Source of the DNA: Microglena sp. YARC
Lineage: Eukaryota > Chlorophyta > Chlorophyceae > Chlamydomonadales > Chlamydomonadaceae
DNA: 64,000 nucleotides
Reading direction: 5' to 3'
Assembly (NCBI GenBank): GCA_022414725.1
Contig: CM039462.1
Span: 181,885,906 to 181,949,905, forward strand
Shown piece by piece: positions 1 through 11,235 of the stretch; position 1 is the first letter of the stretch; every line of letters begins with the position of its first letter. The notes under the pieces were generated by a model. The model was given only the letters and a program-made list of their open reading frames with translations. It searched no databases and was not told where the DNA came from. The translations under genes were made by a program, and so were the position numbers.

Positions 1-2781
1 CCACCACCACAGCCCACCACCAACTAACCCAACACACACCCCATCCCAGGCCCATTGTCCAACCATTAGACTTGAAAGAGATGCCCTGTGTTACTTCTCC
101 CCCCCCCCCCCCCCCCCCCACACACACACACATCTATAACACACACGTCGTGCAACCCATTAGACTTGAAAAGAGATGCCTGTGTTACTTCCCCCCCCCC
201 CCCCCCCCCCCCCCCACCCACCACACACACCGTTGAGAGGTCCAGACCATTAGAACTTGAAAACAGATGCCGACTGTTGTTACTCTCTCGCTCCCCCCCC
301 CCCACCCCCAAACCCAACACACACACACACATGTCGTCCACCCATTTGACTTGAAGAGATGGCCCTGTGTTAGCTTCTTCCCCCTCCCCCTCCCCCCCCC
401 CCCGCACACACACACACACACGTCGTCCCACCCATTAGACTTGTACAGAGAATGCCCTGTGTTAGCTTGTCCCCCCCCCCCCCCCCCCCCATCACACACA
501 GGACACACACACGGCAAACTCGTCCCCCCCACCCCATTAGAATTGGAAGATATGTCTGTGTTAACCACATCCACACACACTTGAAAGAGATGTCGTTCCA
601 CGCCTTGAAAGAGATCCCTGAAATTTGAACTCGACCACCCATTGGAAGAGATGCCCTGTGTACTTCCGACCACAGCACACACACCACACACAAGATCACG
701 TCGTCCCAGCCCCTTCTTGAAAGAGATGCCACTTATGTATAACTAATCTCCCCCCCACCCCACCACCACCACGCAACACACCCACCAACACACACCACCA
801 CCCAACCCGCCTGGGTTACTTCTCCCCCCCCACCCCACCACCACCACCACCACCACCACCAACCCCGACCCACATCCCAACCCATATAGACTTAAAAGAG
901 ATGCCCTGTGTAACATCCCAACCCACCACCACCACCAACAACAACAACACACCCACACACACATTGTCCCAGCCCATTAGACTTGAAAGAGACGTTACTT
1001 CTTCCCCCCTAACCCGCCACCACAACAACCAGCACCTAACCAACGCACACACACACCCACCGTCCCACCCATAGAACATTAGACTACCACCGACCCACCC
1101 AACACACCACCCACACACGTCGTGCCATTAGACTTATGCCATTTGTTAAGATGCCCTGTTTACTGAAAAGGTGCCTGTGTCCTCCCCCCCCCCCCCCCCC
1201 CCCCCCCCCCACAACACACACGCACTACACGTCGTCCCACCATTTAGAATTGGAAGAGATGTCCTGTGTTACTTTCCCCCCCCCACCTCACCCCACCCTA
1301 CCCACACACACACACCACAGCACAGCGTCGTCACATCCCATTTGAATTTGAAAGAGATGCCTGTGTACTATCCCCACAACAGCACAAACACACGCGTCGT
1401 CCACCCATTAGACTTGAAAGGATGCCCTGTGTTACTTCCCCAGCCACGACCACCACACACACACACACAACGTCGTCCCACCCATTAGACTTTTGAAAGA
1501 GATGCCCTGTGTAACTTCTCCCCCCCCCCCACCCCCAACACACACACACACACACGTCGTCCACATAAACTTGAAAGAGATGTCCTTTGTATCTTCTCCC
1601 CCCCACCACCACCAGCCACCACACACCACAACACACCCAAACACACGTGTCCACCATTAGGCTTGAAAGAGATGCCTGTGTTACTTCTTCCCCCCCACCC
1701 ACCACCACCACACCACACACCAACAACAACACGAAACACCAACAACCATTGTCCCACCCATTAAGACTTAAAAGAGAATGCCCGTGTAACTTCAACTCCC
1801 CAGCCACCACCACCACAACAACACAACACAACCCACAACTTACTTGTCCACCCATAGATTGAATAGAGATGCCCTGTGTTACTTCTTCCCCTAACACCAA
1901 ACAATCCACCAACACGCACAACACACCCACGTCGTCCCCATTAGACTTGAAAGAGATGCCTGTGTTACTTCTCCCCCCCCACCACCACACCACCACACCG
2001 AACAACACCACAAGACACGTCGTCCACCATTAGACTTGAAAAGATGCCATTTGTTACTTCTCCCCCCCCAGCCAAACAACCACCGACCACTCAAAAACAA
2101 AACACCCACCACCACATTGTCCCAACATTAAGACTTGAAAGAGATGCCCTGTGTTACCTTCCCCCCCCCCACACACACACAACAGTCGTCTACACCATTA
2201 GACTTGAAAGAGATGCTCTCTGTGTTATCTTCCCCTCCACCCCCACACCGGCACCACAACACACACACGTCGTCCCTCCACTTAGACTGAAAGAGATGCT
2301 TTTTACTTCTCCCAGCCCGCCCCCCCCCAAACCCGACACACACATCACCATGTCGTCCCACCCATAGACTTGAAAGAGATGCATGTGTTACTTTGCCCCC
2401 TCCCCCGCCCATTTGCACACACACACACTAACTCGTCAACAGCCATTAGACTGAAAGAGATGCCTGTGTTTATCCTCCCCCCCACCCCCCCCAACACACC
2501 CCAGCACCGTCGTCCCAACCCATTAGAATTGGAAGAGATGGTCTGTTATTCTCCCCCCCCCCCGCCCCACCCCAAACACACCACACATGTGTCCACCCAT
2601 TTGAATTGAAAGAGATGCCCTGTGTGTACTACTCCCCCCCCCACACACACACACACAATGTCGTCCAAGCATTAGACTTGAAAGAGATGGCCCTGGTTAC
2701 TTCTCCCCCCCCCACAACACCTACACATGTCGTCACCATTACACTTGACAGAGATGCCTCTGTGTTGACTTCTCCCCCACA
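1..2781 (-). repeat. Minisatellite of about 30 microexon-like units
   Basis: A degenerate tandem array with unit about 65-110 bp runs up to the first gap. On the plus strand the conserved core is CATTAGACTTGAAAGAGATG, followed by CCCTGTGTTACTT, a poly-C run and a CA run. Read on the minus strand each unit has an acceptor-like ACACAG, 33 nt that translate as GISFKSNGWDD, and then GTGTGTGT, which can act as a donor. Long open frames across the array come only from its simple composition. I see no normal gene here; the link to a real exon is inferred because the array runs into the gap. Confidence 0.75.
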
Positions 2782-3781
2782 NNNNNNNNNNNNNNNNNNN
2801 NNNNNNNNNNNNNNNNNNNNNNNNNNNNNNNNNNNNNNNNNNNNNNNNNNNNNNNNNNNNNNNNNNNNNNNNNNNNNNNNNNNNNNNNNNNNNNNNNNNN
2901 NNNNNNNNNNNNNNNNNNNNNNNNNNNNNNNNNNNNNNNNNNNNNNNNNNNNNNNNNNNNNNNNNNNNNNNNNNNNNNNNNNNNNNNNNNNNNNNNNNNN
3001 NNNNNNNNNNNNNNNNNNNNNNNNNNNNNNNNNNNNNNNNNNNNNNNNNNNNNNNNNNNNNNNNNNNNNNNNNNNNNNNNNNNNNNNNNNNNNNNNNNNN
3101 NNNNNNNNNNNNNNNNNNNNNNNNNNNNNNNNNNNNNNNNNNNNNNNNNNNNNNNNNNNNNNNNNNNNNNNNNNNNNNNNNNNNNNNNNNNNNNNNNNNN
3201 NNNNNNNNNNNNNNNNNNNNNNNNNNNNNNNNNNNNNNNNNNNNNNNNNNNNNNNNNNNNNNNNNNNNNNNNNNNNNNNNNNNNNNNNNNNNNNNNNNNN
3301 NNNNNNNNNNNNNNNNNNNNNNNNNNNNNNNNNNNNNNNNNNNNNNNNNNNNNNNNNNNNNNNNNNNNNNNNNNNNNNNNNNNNNNNNNNNNNNNNNNNN
3401 NNNNNNNNNNNNNNNNNNNNNNNNNNNNNNNNNNNNNNNNNNNNNNNNNNNNNNNNNNNNNNNNNNNNNNNNNNNNNNNNNNNNNNNNNNNNNNNNNNNN
3501 NNNNNNNNNNNNNNNNNNNNNNNNNNNNNNNNNNNNNNNNNNNNNNNNNNNNNNNNNNNNNNNNNNNNNNNNNNNNNNNNNNNNNNNNNNNNNNNNNNNN
3601 NNNNNNNNNNNNNNNNNNNNNNNNNNNNNNNNNNNNNNNNNNNNNNNNNNNNNNNNNNNNNNNNNNNNNNNNNNNNNNNNNNNNNNNNNNNNNNNNNNNN
3701 NNNNNNNNNNNNNNNNNNNNNNNNNNNNNNNNNNNNNNNNNNNNNNNNNNNNNNNNNNNNNNNNNNNNNNNNNNNNNNNNN
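2782..3781. other. Assembly gap (1,000 N)
   Basis: Exactly 1,000 N, a nominal scaffold gap. It separates the poly-C/CA minisatellite from the GT-rich repeat; the true distance is unknown. Confidence 0.99.
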
Positions 3782-4320
3782 TGGTGTGGGTGGTAGTGGT
3801 TTGGTGATGTTAGTGCTGTGGTGTGGTGGTAGTGGTCGGTGGTGGTGGTGCGGTATGGTGTGGTTGGTTGGTGGTAGTTGGTGTGGTGTGGTAGTGGTAG
3901 TGGTGGTGGTGGTGGTGGTGGTGGTGTGTGTGTGGTGTGGTGTGGTCGTGGTGGTGGTGGTGGTGTGGGAGGGTGGTGTGTGGTGGTGGTGTGGTAATGG
4001 TAGTGGTGCGGTGTGTGTGTGTGTGGTGGTATGGTGGTGGTGGGTCGGTGTGTGGTGGTTGTGGTGGTGGTGTGGTAATGCGCTTTAGTGGTGGTGGTGT
4101 GGGTAGTAGTAGTTGGTGGTGGTGTGTGTTGGTGTGGTAGGGTTAGTGGTGTGGTGGGTGGTGTGTGTGGTGGTGGTAGTTTGGGTGTGGGTGTGTGGTG
4201 GATAGTAGATGGGTGGTGGTGGTGGTGGTGGTGTGGTGGTGGGTGTAGTGTGGTGGGGTGGTGGTGGTGGTATGGTCCGTGGTGTGTATCGTGTATGGGA
4301 GTATGGATGATGTGGGATGG
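3782..4320. repeat. GGT/GTGGT low-complexity tract
   Basis: Almost pure G/T sequence built of GGT, GTGGT and GTGTG runs, ending at about 4300. No gene is supported; open frames here are compositional. Confidence 0.9.
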
Positions 4321-4341
4321 AATGTCTGTTTTGACATCTAT

Positions 4342-4556
4342 GCAGCGTCGCAAGCGACGCTAAAAAATGGGGGCTAGAAAGTGCTCGCAACGGAGCAAAG
4401 CGACAGGAGTCAAGGGAGGCGAGTTAATTATGGACCGTTGGCTGTCGAGTCAGGCTTTGTTTCAGGGGGCGACGGTACGGCGGTGGACAAACGGACACGG
4501 GGTAACCCTGGGGGCATCCCCCGCTCCTTGAAGAGGGGGCTCTGCCCAAAAACATA
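4342..4556 (+). mobile_element. Dispersed element S1, diverged copy
   Basis: Starts with an inverted motif (GCGTCGCAAGCGACGC) and ends in a G-rich segment followed by CTCTGCCCAAAAA. The middle carries GACCGTTGGCTGTCGAGTC and a GGACAAACGGACAC motif. The same order of motifs occurs in the copies at 15.3-18.5 kb and 58 kb. No coding capacity is seen. It may be a SINE-like or other short non-autonomous element; the class is unknown. Confidence 0.6.
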
Positions 4557-4663
4557 GTGATGTTGAGAACACTAACACAGTGTTTGGGAAGGCTGGTGAT
4601 ATACCCTTGTCCTGCAGGGGATGTGTCTGTAACGGTGTGTCATTGCTGGCGAGGAGCACCACA

Positions 4664-4797
4664 ACCAGAACTTCAAACCAACACCAGACACTCAAACCAA
4701 CCACCAGCACTTCAAACAACACCAGACACTCAAACCAACACCAGACACTCTAACCAACACCAGGACACTCAAACCAAACACCACAACACACGGACAC
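4664..4797. repeat. 18-19 bp minisatellite
   Basis: About seven units of ACACTCAAACCAACACCAG with small indels. No gene is supported. Confidence 0.8.
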
Positions 4798-4864
4798 CAA
4801 CAACAACATATTGCCAAACAAACACTTACATCAACACTAGTAATGGGTGGCCTGTCCATACACA

Positions 4865-5260
4865 CACAACAGAGGAGCACTCATGTCTCATCCATCATCT
4901 CGCGCATCACTTGCTGTGTTATCAGGATCATGCTAGACACGTGACACAGATACCCCACACCACACTTAGCCTGGGTACTAATAGTAACAGTAACAGTAAC
5001 AGTTAGCACACCACACCAACAGAGGAGCACTCACGTCTCATCCATACAACTCGCGGCACAGTGCTGTGCTTATCAGGATCATGTAGACACTGACACTGAT
5101 ACCCCACACCCACCACTTGTAGCCTGGTAAATATTACGTAACAGTAACAGTAATAACCAGGGAGCAGCAAGCCATAACGAGCAGCAAACAACACACACCA
5201 CGAGGATCACTCACTTCTCATCCATCAACTCCCGCATCAGTTGTGACTAGCTGAGAGGAT
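4865..5260 (-). repeat. Three copies of an exon end with donor site
   Basis: Three direct copies (about 4870, 5017 and 5205; period 145-190 bp). On the minus strand each contains a short coding-like stretch (for example LMRELMDEK, VMREMMDET) followed by a splice donor: GTGAGT in two copies and ATGAGT in the third. Spacers carry (AGTAAC)n. The copy nearest 5.2 kb has the cleanest reading frame and may be the parent exon of a minus-strand gene I cannot identify. Confidence 0.6.
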
Positions 5261-5295
5261 CATGCAAAGACCTTCTCAATTTCGGGCGACACTAG

Positions 5296-5690
5296 GTTTA
5301 GCGATCCCGTCCATGAATCCAATCAAGGGCGTTCGGGCCTGTTGGAATCACCACAATAGTTGAATTCAGTTGGACACACAACATTTCCTTTGAGTATGTT
5401 AACTCATCTCACCCTTTTTACTTCCTTTTAACGTTTTCTTTTATACTGTTTTTGCTAGGGTTGTTAAGTATTTGCCTGCGTGGCAGAGAATCGTCTATTT
5501 TAATGATGATAAACCCCCCCCCCCCCCCCCCCCCTGCCGACCCGCCCACGGCCAGGCGGAACACTGTAGATCCCCCGTCCTGAATCCAATCAACGGGGTT
5601 CGGGCCTGTTGGATGGAATCACACAATAGTTGAATTCAGTTGGACACACAACCTTTCTTTCGATGTGCTAACTTGGACACCCCTTTTTTT
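5296..5690 (+). repeat. Direct repeat pair, about 120 bp
   Basis: 5296-5420 and 5566-5690 share a long near-identical stretch (gaatccaatcaa ... gttgaattcagttggacacacaac) and continue similarly up to a T-rich end. The spacer holds a poly-C run at 5514-5534. No gene is seen in this stretch. Confidence 0.8.
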
Positions 5691-5719
5691 CTCCCTAGAA
5701 ATTTATTACAAATTGTAAC

Positions 5720-5920
5720 AGTCATCTTATCATCATCATCATCTCATCATCACCATCATCATATCATCATATCTCATCATCACATCATCATCATCATCAT
5801 CATCTTCATTCATCATCACCAACACCACCATCATCATCATCATCATCATCATCACCATCATTCACATCTCATCATCATTCATTCATCTCATTCATCATCA
5901 TCATCACCATCCCCATAGCC
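5720..5920 (+). repeat. (ATC)n microsatellite
   Basis: Imperfect CATCAT array of about 200 bp. A second shorter one is at 6866-6905. Both are followed by CCCATAGCCCTTAG or CCTATAGCCCTTAG, so they belong to the same dispersed unit. Confidence 0.9.
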
Positions 5921-6352
5921 CTTAGTCACATAGTAGGGTTGCCCTGGCGGGTCCTCTGGAGCGCCCCGGGCAGGTTTTTTTTTCTCAAATCTGAAAGTGA
6001 CTTTTTGCTGCTTTTTGGTTTTAGTCCCTCCTCCAAGAACAGTCCTCCCATTCATAGCTATTTCTGGCGGCCAACGGGGTGCCCAGGCAGCGCCTTGAGC
6101 TGGGGGGGGGGGGACTGTGGGGGTGGGGGGGGGGCGGGGGGGTCATGGGGAATCATACATGATACATCTTCGCATTGTGTACAGCTTACTTGCTTCCATT
6201 ATGAAAAAAAAATCACTGCCCCGGTGGTTTGTAATGTTCAGGCTCAGCAGCAGTGGCAGCCTCTGGTGATTAATGCAGTTGCTTAACTTATCCGTTACAT
6301 TTAATATTGGGGGAGGTCAAGAATCAATTAATGGCATGGCATTATATTCAAC
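5921..6352. other. No gene seen; shared non-coding fragment
   Basis: Contains a T-tract followed by CTCAAATCTGAAAGTG. A similar segment (TTTTCAAATCTGAAAGTGG) occurs at about 12595. A G-run lies at 6099-6140. I see no convincing coding exon. Confidence 0.4.
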
Positions 6353-6705
6353 TTGGTGGGCCCTGTAAGGCTAATGACTTATTGCTCACTTGACTTTCTG
6401 AAGTTCCATGGAGGAGGTTGCAGCAACTCCGAGGCCCTACCAGTCGCCCTGCAGGAACTAGTGCGAAGAGCAGATTTCCTTGTCAAGCACAATGCGCTGA
6501 TGCAAATGAGCTCGAGAGTCACAAGAAGCGAATTCTTTCAAGGGAAATCGTAGACATGGTCCAGGTCCCCAAGATTGAGTACACAGGCCTGGAGGGAACG
6601 ACAAAGAAAACGCGCGTCCCACCAGTCCGCAACCCTGAATACTACGCGAAAAAGTGCCCTCCGAGTAATTCCGCCCCCGACGGGGAATCGAACACGAGTC
6701 GCTAA
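6353..6705 (+). pseudogene. Coding-like fragment with probable frameshift
   Basis: After a TTGCAG acceptor-like site at about 6421, one frame reads SEALPVALQELVRRADFLVK, which looks like real amphipathic helical protein. Around 6500 the sensible reading moves to another frame: NELESHKKRILSREIVDMVQ, then VPKIEYTGLEG, with an end at about 6703. Together this suggests one exon broken by a small indel (or sequence error). The family is not recognised. Confidence 0.35.
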
Positions 6706-6730
6706 GATTCGGTCAGTCCAGATAAACGGC
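6650..6730 (-). other. tRNA-like B-box sequence
   Basis: On the minus strand the sequence GTGTTCGATTCCCCG fits a pol III B box (GGTTCGANTCC) with one mismatch, and is followed by GTCGGGGGCGG. I cannot fold a complete cloverleaf, so this may be a tRNA fragment, a tRNA-derived SINE head, or chance. Confidence 0.2.
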
Positions 6731-7039
6731 AATTTGACTGGCGTTCTTAAGAAAAATGATAAGATTTGAATTTGAAGCTTGTGAAGATTGGCGATTTCGC
6801 GGGAAAGTATCGCATAGGTCTGAAACCCCATAGTCGACCAACTAAGAAAATGCAACCACGTCATCTCATATCATCCATCATCATCATCATCATCATCATC
6901 ATCCCTATAGCCCTTAGCACAACCACTCACCATCAGACGTGCATAGGTTTCGGAGCTGGTTGTCGGTGGGGAGCGGTGGGACCAGATCTGCATAGAAGCA
7001 TAGACAGGATATTTAATTTTTACATATAGATGTGTAGTA

Positions 7040-7435
7040 ACTTGTGTTCAGGTGGGGAAGGTGGGTGGTTGATGGTGGGGTGGATGGGTGGTGGGGATGG
7101 GTGGGGATGGGTGGTTGGGGTGGCTTTTGGGTGAAGGTTGGTGGGGTTTGGGTGGTTGGGTTGGGTGGGTGGGTTGGGTTGGGTTGGGGTTGCGGGTTGG
7201 GTTGGGTTGGGTTGGGTGGTGGTGGGTTGGGTTGGGGTGGGTGGATGTTGCGGCATGGGTGGGTTGGGTTGGGTTGGTGGGTGGGTTGGTGTGGGTTGGT
7301 GGTTGGGTGGTTGGGTTGGTGGTGGTTGGGTTGGGGTTGGTGGTGGGGTGGGGTTGGGTGGTGGTGGGTGGGTGAGGTTGGGTTGGGTTGGTTGGGTTGG
7401 GTCTGGGGTGGGGGGTGGTGTTGATAGTAAAGCTA
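7040..7435 (+). repeat. GGGTTG/GGTGG minisatellite
   Basis: G/T-rich tandem tract dominated by GGGTTG hexamers. Reading frames on both strands are compositional (W/G/V or T/P/N/H only). Confidence 0.9.
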
Positions 7436-7559
7436 TGGAATGGCAGCATAGAGAGCATAGCCAGGATATTTAATTATTATTTGCGATGCGTCACACCCAA
7501 AATAACAGGGTGTTCTTACCTTAGGTTCGTGATGGATTATATAAAAAATATAATATATG

Positions 7560-8035
7560 TACTTGTGTCATTGTGGGGAGTGGTGGGTGGTAGTTGGTTG
7601 GGGTGGAGTAGGGGGGGGGGGGGTTGAATGGGTTGGGGTGAGTAGGTTGGGTGGAGTAGGGGGTTGGGGTGGGAGGGGTGGGGTGTAGTAGGGGTGTATT
7701 AGTGGGGGGGTTTTGTAGTAGGGGGGAGTAGGGGGGTGGAAGTGGGGGAGGGGAGTAGGAGGGGCATTAGTATACGGGCTTCGAGAATCAGTTACGGGTT
7801 GGGTGGATTGGGTCTAGGGGAGGTTGGTAGGCGGGCGCGCGGGGCGTGGGAGCGGGGCCCGTGAAGTAGGGTTGGTGGAGTAGGGGTGTGGAGTAGGGGG
7901 TTGGTGGAGTGGTGTGGGCGGGGGGAAGTATGGGGGGGGGGATTAGGGTAGTTTACCGTTATTGTATGAACATTATACTGTGTTGTTACTGAGGTCATGT
8001 GGGGATGGTGAGGGTTGGGGGATTACGGGTGGTGT
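7560..8035 (+). repeat. GGGGTAGTAG-type G-rich repeats
   Basis: Irregular G-rich repeats of GGAGTAGGGGG and TGGGTTGGG. No gene is supported. Confidence 0.75.
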
Positions 8036-8040
8036 AGTAG

Positions 8041-8215
8041 GTACTTTTAAACTGGTCGATTCCCCAGGATTGTCCAGTTCAGAACCCAACAGGAATTCAA
8101 ATTTGCTCAGTTCGGATACAACCTAAACAGGGAGATTCAAATTTGCTCAGTTCAGTCCGAAAATTGAAACAGGGAGATTCAAATTCGCCAGTTTAAGCCC
8201 AGAAACCCGAATAGG
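8041..8215 (+). repeat. Three-unit tandem repeat, about 49 bp
   Basis: Units share GATTCAAATTTGCTCAGTTC and ACAGGGA. The last unit has diverged. A short poly-A (8222-8233) follows. Confidence 0.7.
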
Positions 8216-8318
8216 AGATAATAAAAAAAAAAAAATCTCATAATACTAATACTTATACTATACTAATACTACTATTGATATGCGTGTCTAACACACACAC
8301 AAACACACACACACACAC

Positions 8319-8437
8319 CTTCATCTCCGTCCTAGACAGCACCTCCCGCACAAGCATCAGGTCAAGCTTACACTGCCCGTGCACCTCCATGATGTTGAAG
8401 AAATTGCTCGTGTGTGAAATCACTTTGTCCAAGAGAT
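8319..8437 (-). CDS. Internal exon of an unidentified minus-strand gene
   Basis: The exon is bounded by acceptor ACATTTTCAG and donor GTGTGTGT and is 119 nt long. It encodes LLDKVISHTSNFFNIMEVHG, then QCKLDLMLVREVLSRTEMK, a composition typical of a helical globular protein rather than repeat noise. Upstream on the same strand (higher coordinates) are several copies of the acceptor plus the first codons, encoding LLDKVLSHT-like peptides. The CA/GT runs on either side belong to the introns. The family is not recognised and the other exons are not identified. Confidence 0.6.
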
Positions 8438-8529
8438 CTGAAAATGTGTTTGCAACATTTTCAATAGATGTTACACAACATCGAGAAGTGATGTGTGTGT
8501 GACTTGAAAATGTGTGTGTGTGTTGTGTG

Positions 8530-8720
8530 TGTGTGAAAGCACCTTTGTCCAAGAGGCCTTGTAAATAGCATGCAACATGTTGCCATACATGTGACACATT
8601 AATTGTGTATGTGGGTGGTGGCCGCTGGTGGGTGGGGGGGGTGTATGTGGTGTGTGTGTGTGCATGTCTGAAGCTACCCTTGTCCTAAAGGCCTGTAAAT
8701 ATGCATGCAACATGTGTCAT
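8530..8720 (-). repeat. Copies of acceptor plus exon start
   Basis: Two copies of the 5' edge of the 8319-8437 exon, each introduced on the minus strand by TATTTACAG or TATTTACAAG and followed by CTCTTGGACAAAGGTGC or a variant. A further copy lies at about 9915-9950 (TATTTACAGGCTCTTGGACAAGG). All keep the splice acceptor but lose exon similarity within about 30 bp. Confidence 0.65.
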
Positions 8721-8807
8721 ACATGTTTACACATTTATTGTTGTATGTGTGTGTGTGTGTGTGTGTGTGTTGTGTGTGTGTTGGGGGTGGGGGGGGGGAT
8801 GGGGCGA

Positions 8808-9910
8808 GGGGTACTCGCGTGTGGTAGTAGTAGTTCGGAGATAGTCTTTTTAATTCCTATTACAAATATATTATACGTACTCAATAAGCATTGTGTACTC
8901 CTATATGCTATATTAAAGTGTAAGTGTTATGGAAATTCGCCCATGAATTCTTTGCCAATATCCATAATTGGGTGAGTGTTAAGGGGGGGGGAGACCAGGC
9001 AAATTTACATATGTCGCAGGACTTATTGGTGATTTATATAGTGATTTCTGATTTCGTTTTTCTATAGGTTATTTTGAATATAGTGGTAAATAGTTCTCAA
9101 TGCGCGTAATGTAAACTCTATTAAGCGTTTGTTAGGCATATTTGCCAACGCATATTTGCCGATGCCCAAAGTAAGGATGAGATTTAGAGGGTGCAGGCAG
9201 GCAATTTTGCAGATGCAAATTTGCAATTGCAATTATTGCATGTGCACAGCCTCGGCCTGTACACACGCAACTTCGCCGGCCGTTGCCTGTAAACAACACA
9301 CGGAATATTCGCCGTGTGTGTGTGTGTGTGCTGGTGTGTGTGTGTGTGTGGGGGGGGGGATGGGGGGGGGGTACTCGCGTAGTGGTAGTAGTAGTTCGGA
9401 GATAGTCTTTTTTAATTCCTTTTACAAATATATTAGTCTCAATAAGCATTGTGTACTCCTATATGCTATATTAAAGTGTTAGTGTTATGGAATTCGCCCA
9501 TGCAATTCTTGCCAATAATCCATAATTAGGGTGGTTAAGGGTGGGGGAGACCCAGCAAATTTACATATGTGCAGACTTAGGGTGATTTTATATAGTGATT
9601 TCTGATTTCGTTTTTTATAGTTATTTTGAAGATAGTGGTTAAATAGTCTCAATGCGCTTTAATGGCTTAAACCTCTATTGAACGTTGTGTTAGCATATTT
9701 GCCAACGCATATTTGCCGATGGCCCAAAGTAAGGATGAGATTTAGGGGGGTGCAGGCCAGGCAATTTTGCAGATGCAAATTTGCAATTGCAAATTTGCAT
9801 GTGCACAGGCCTTCGGCCTGTACACACGCAACTTTCGCCGGCCGTTGGCCTGTAAACACACACGGAATATCGCCGTTCTTGTGTGTGTGTGTGTGTGTGT
9901 GCGTTTGTGT
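8808..9910 (+). repeat. 560-bp tandem duplication
   Basis: Two adjacent copies (about 8808-9368 and 9369-9910). They share ACTCGCGT, GTAGTAGTTCGGAGATAG, TAAGCATTGTGTACTCC, GAAATTCGCCCATG-like and GCATATTTGCCAACGCATAT blocks in the same order with about 560 bp spacing. Each ends in a GT run. No protein-coding signal is evident. Confidence 0.85.
9773..9821. other. Perfect 28-bp palindrome next to a hairpin
   Basis: 9773-9800 is a perfect inverted palindrome built from ATGCAAATTTGCA arms. 9805-9821 is a 7-bp stem (ACAGGCC/GGCCTGT) with a TTC loop. In the other copy of the 560-bp duplication (about 9215-9265) both structures are partly degraded. Confidence 0.8.
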
Positions 9911-10084
9911 GTGAAAAAGCACCTTGTCCAAGAGCCTGTAAATACGTATGCAGACACGGTCAATAGATGAGTGCAAATTCAAAAGTGAGTAATACATTCT
10001 AAGTGTGCAGTTAATCAGATATTGTTATAAGAGTATATAATTCCTATATTGTGTAAAGCACACTATTCGCAACTCAAACTGGTT

Positions 10085-10205
10085 TCAGTACGTGTTTCGA
10101 AGTAGTAGTGGACACATCTGTTACTGTATGTGTTTCAAAGTAGTGGACACATCTGTTACTGCATGTACTTTCAAAGTAGTGGACACATCTGTTACTGTAT
10201 TTAAT
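10085..10205 (+). repeat. 38-bp tandem repeat, about 3.5 units
   Basis: Units contain AGTAGTGGACACATCTGTTA and a TGTTTCAAAGT spacer. A related single unit lies at about 12253-12310 inside the AT-rich satellite, so the sequence is dispersed. Confidence 0.8.
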
Positions 10206-10365
10206 AGTAGGCTTAGCGGGGGGCGGGCGGGGCCGGGGGGGGGGGGGGGGGGGGGCTATAGTGGCTTCGCTACTAGAGCTTACTACGCTATAGTAAATCC
10301 GGGGAAAAATAGCGCTAGGTGAAGGTGAAGACAAGAGAAATAGGACGTCCGTCGTGGCTGGTCGC

Positions 10366-10692
10366 ATGGCTGCGAAACGCAACGTGACGGTCGCACAGAA
10401 TGAGGGTACGAGCACCAGGCTCCCCCAGGCTCAGCCAGGCTGGCAGGACCCGTGCGCCGACAGTGACACGTGGCATACAGTGATCTCCTTGTATTCCTCT
10501 GCGAGTACCTCGTAGTATAAGCCCCTGAATTAAGCGTTCAATAAATTTCGCATTGCGTCGTTCAGTAATTATCATTCTCGAATGGCAGCCGCAACCGTTT
10601 ACAGTCCGCCCAAGTCTTGGTTCGTGAAAAACGGCAAAGAGACGTTCACGAGTGCGCAGCTGACGCCTAACCAGCTTTTTCACGGCTGGTAA
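10366..10692 (+). other. Two short open frames with leader-like sequence
   Basis: An ATG at 10366 opens 49 codons (MAAKRNVTVAQNEG start). After a segment with TATAAGCC and TTCAATAAA, a second ATG at 10582 opens 36 codons (MAAATVYSPPKSWFVKNGKE start) ending at 10692 in a double stop. The layout resembles an LTR end plus a truncated gag start, but I cannot find a paired LTR. It may also be unrelated sequence. Confidence 0.25.
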
Positions 10693-10894
10693 TAGCCGTG
10701 AAGGGAAAGTGAAGAAGATATTGCGACCTGAGATGCAAGGTTTCTAAAGATGGGACTGGACTCGCTATGGGTCGCGGGAGCAGAGTGTCGTCTCTTGCAC
10801 GAAGTGCACTCGGGTATTTCAGCCCTGCCAACCCCATGGGCGTCCATACAATACGCATTCCGACGCGACCAAAATTCCGACCGCGACAAAAAAT

Positions 10895-11235
10895 CGTACT
10901 GCAAAAGGCTTCAGGCTGAGACAAAAAGAATTACTGCAAAGCTTCAGGCTGAGGACAAAAAGATTGCCTACATGCAAAAAGCTTCAGGCTGAGGACAAAA
11001 AGATTGCACTGCCAAAAGGCTTCAGCTGAGGACAAAAAGATTGTACTGCAAAAGGCTTCAGGCTGAAGCAAAAAGATTGTACTGCCAAAAGGCTCAGGCT
11101 GAGGACAAAAAGATTGTACTGCAATTGCTTCAGGCTGAGACAAAAAGATTGTACTGCAAAAGGCTTCAGGCTGAGGACAAGAAGAAGGCAGTTGCAGCAC
11201 TGAATGAGCTGCTGCATGTTGAAAGTGATGATTGA
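10895..11235 (+). CDS. Coiled-coil repeat coding fragment
   Basis: Eight or so tandem units of CTTCAGGCTGAGGACAAAAA plus GATTGTACTGCAAAAG encode LQAEDKKIVLQ-type peptides, rich in K/E/L as in a coiled coil. The last three units stay open from 11041 and end with KKAVAALNELLHVESDD and a stop at 11233-11235. Earlier units drift through frames because unit lengths vary between 36 and 39 nt. This looks like the C-terminal exon of a gene with an expanded repeat, or an array grown from its last exon. The family is not recognised. Confidence 0.4.

Noticed and set aside
2606..4353. Open frames crossing the first gap
   Set aside because: They are open only because N codons contain no stops.
6650..6730. 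Complete tRNA gene
   Set aside because: Only a B-box-like stretch is present; no matching acceptor stem or anticodon arm could be folded.
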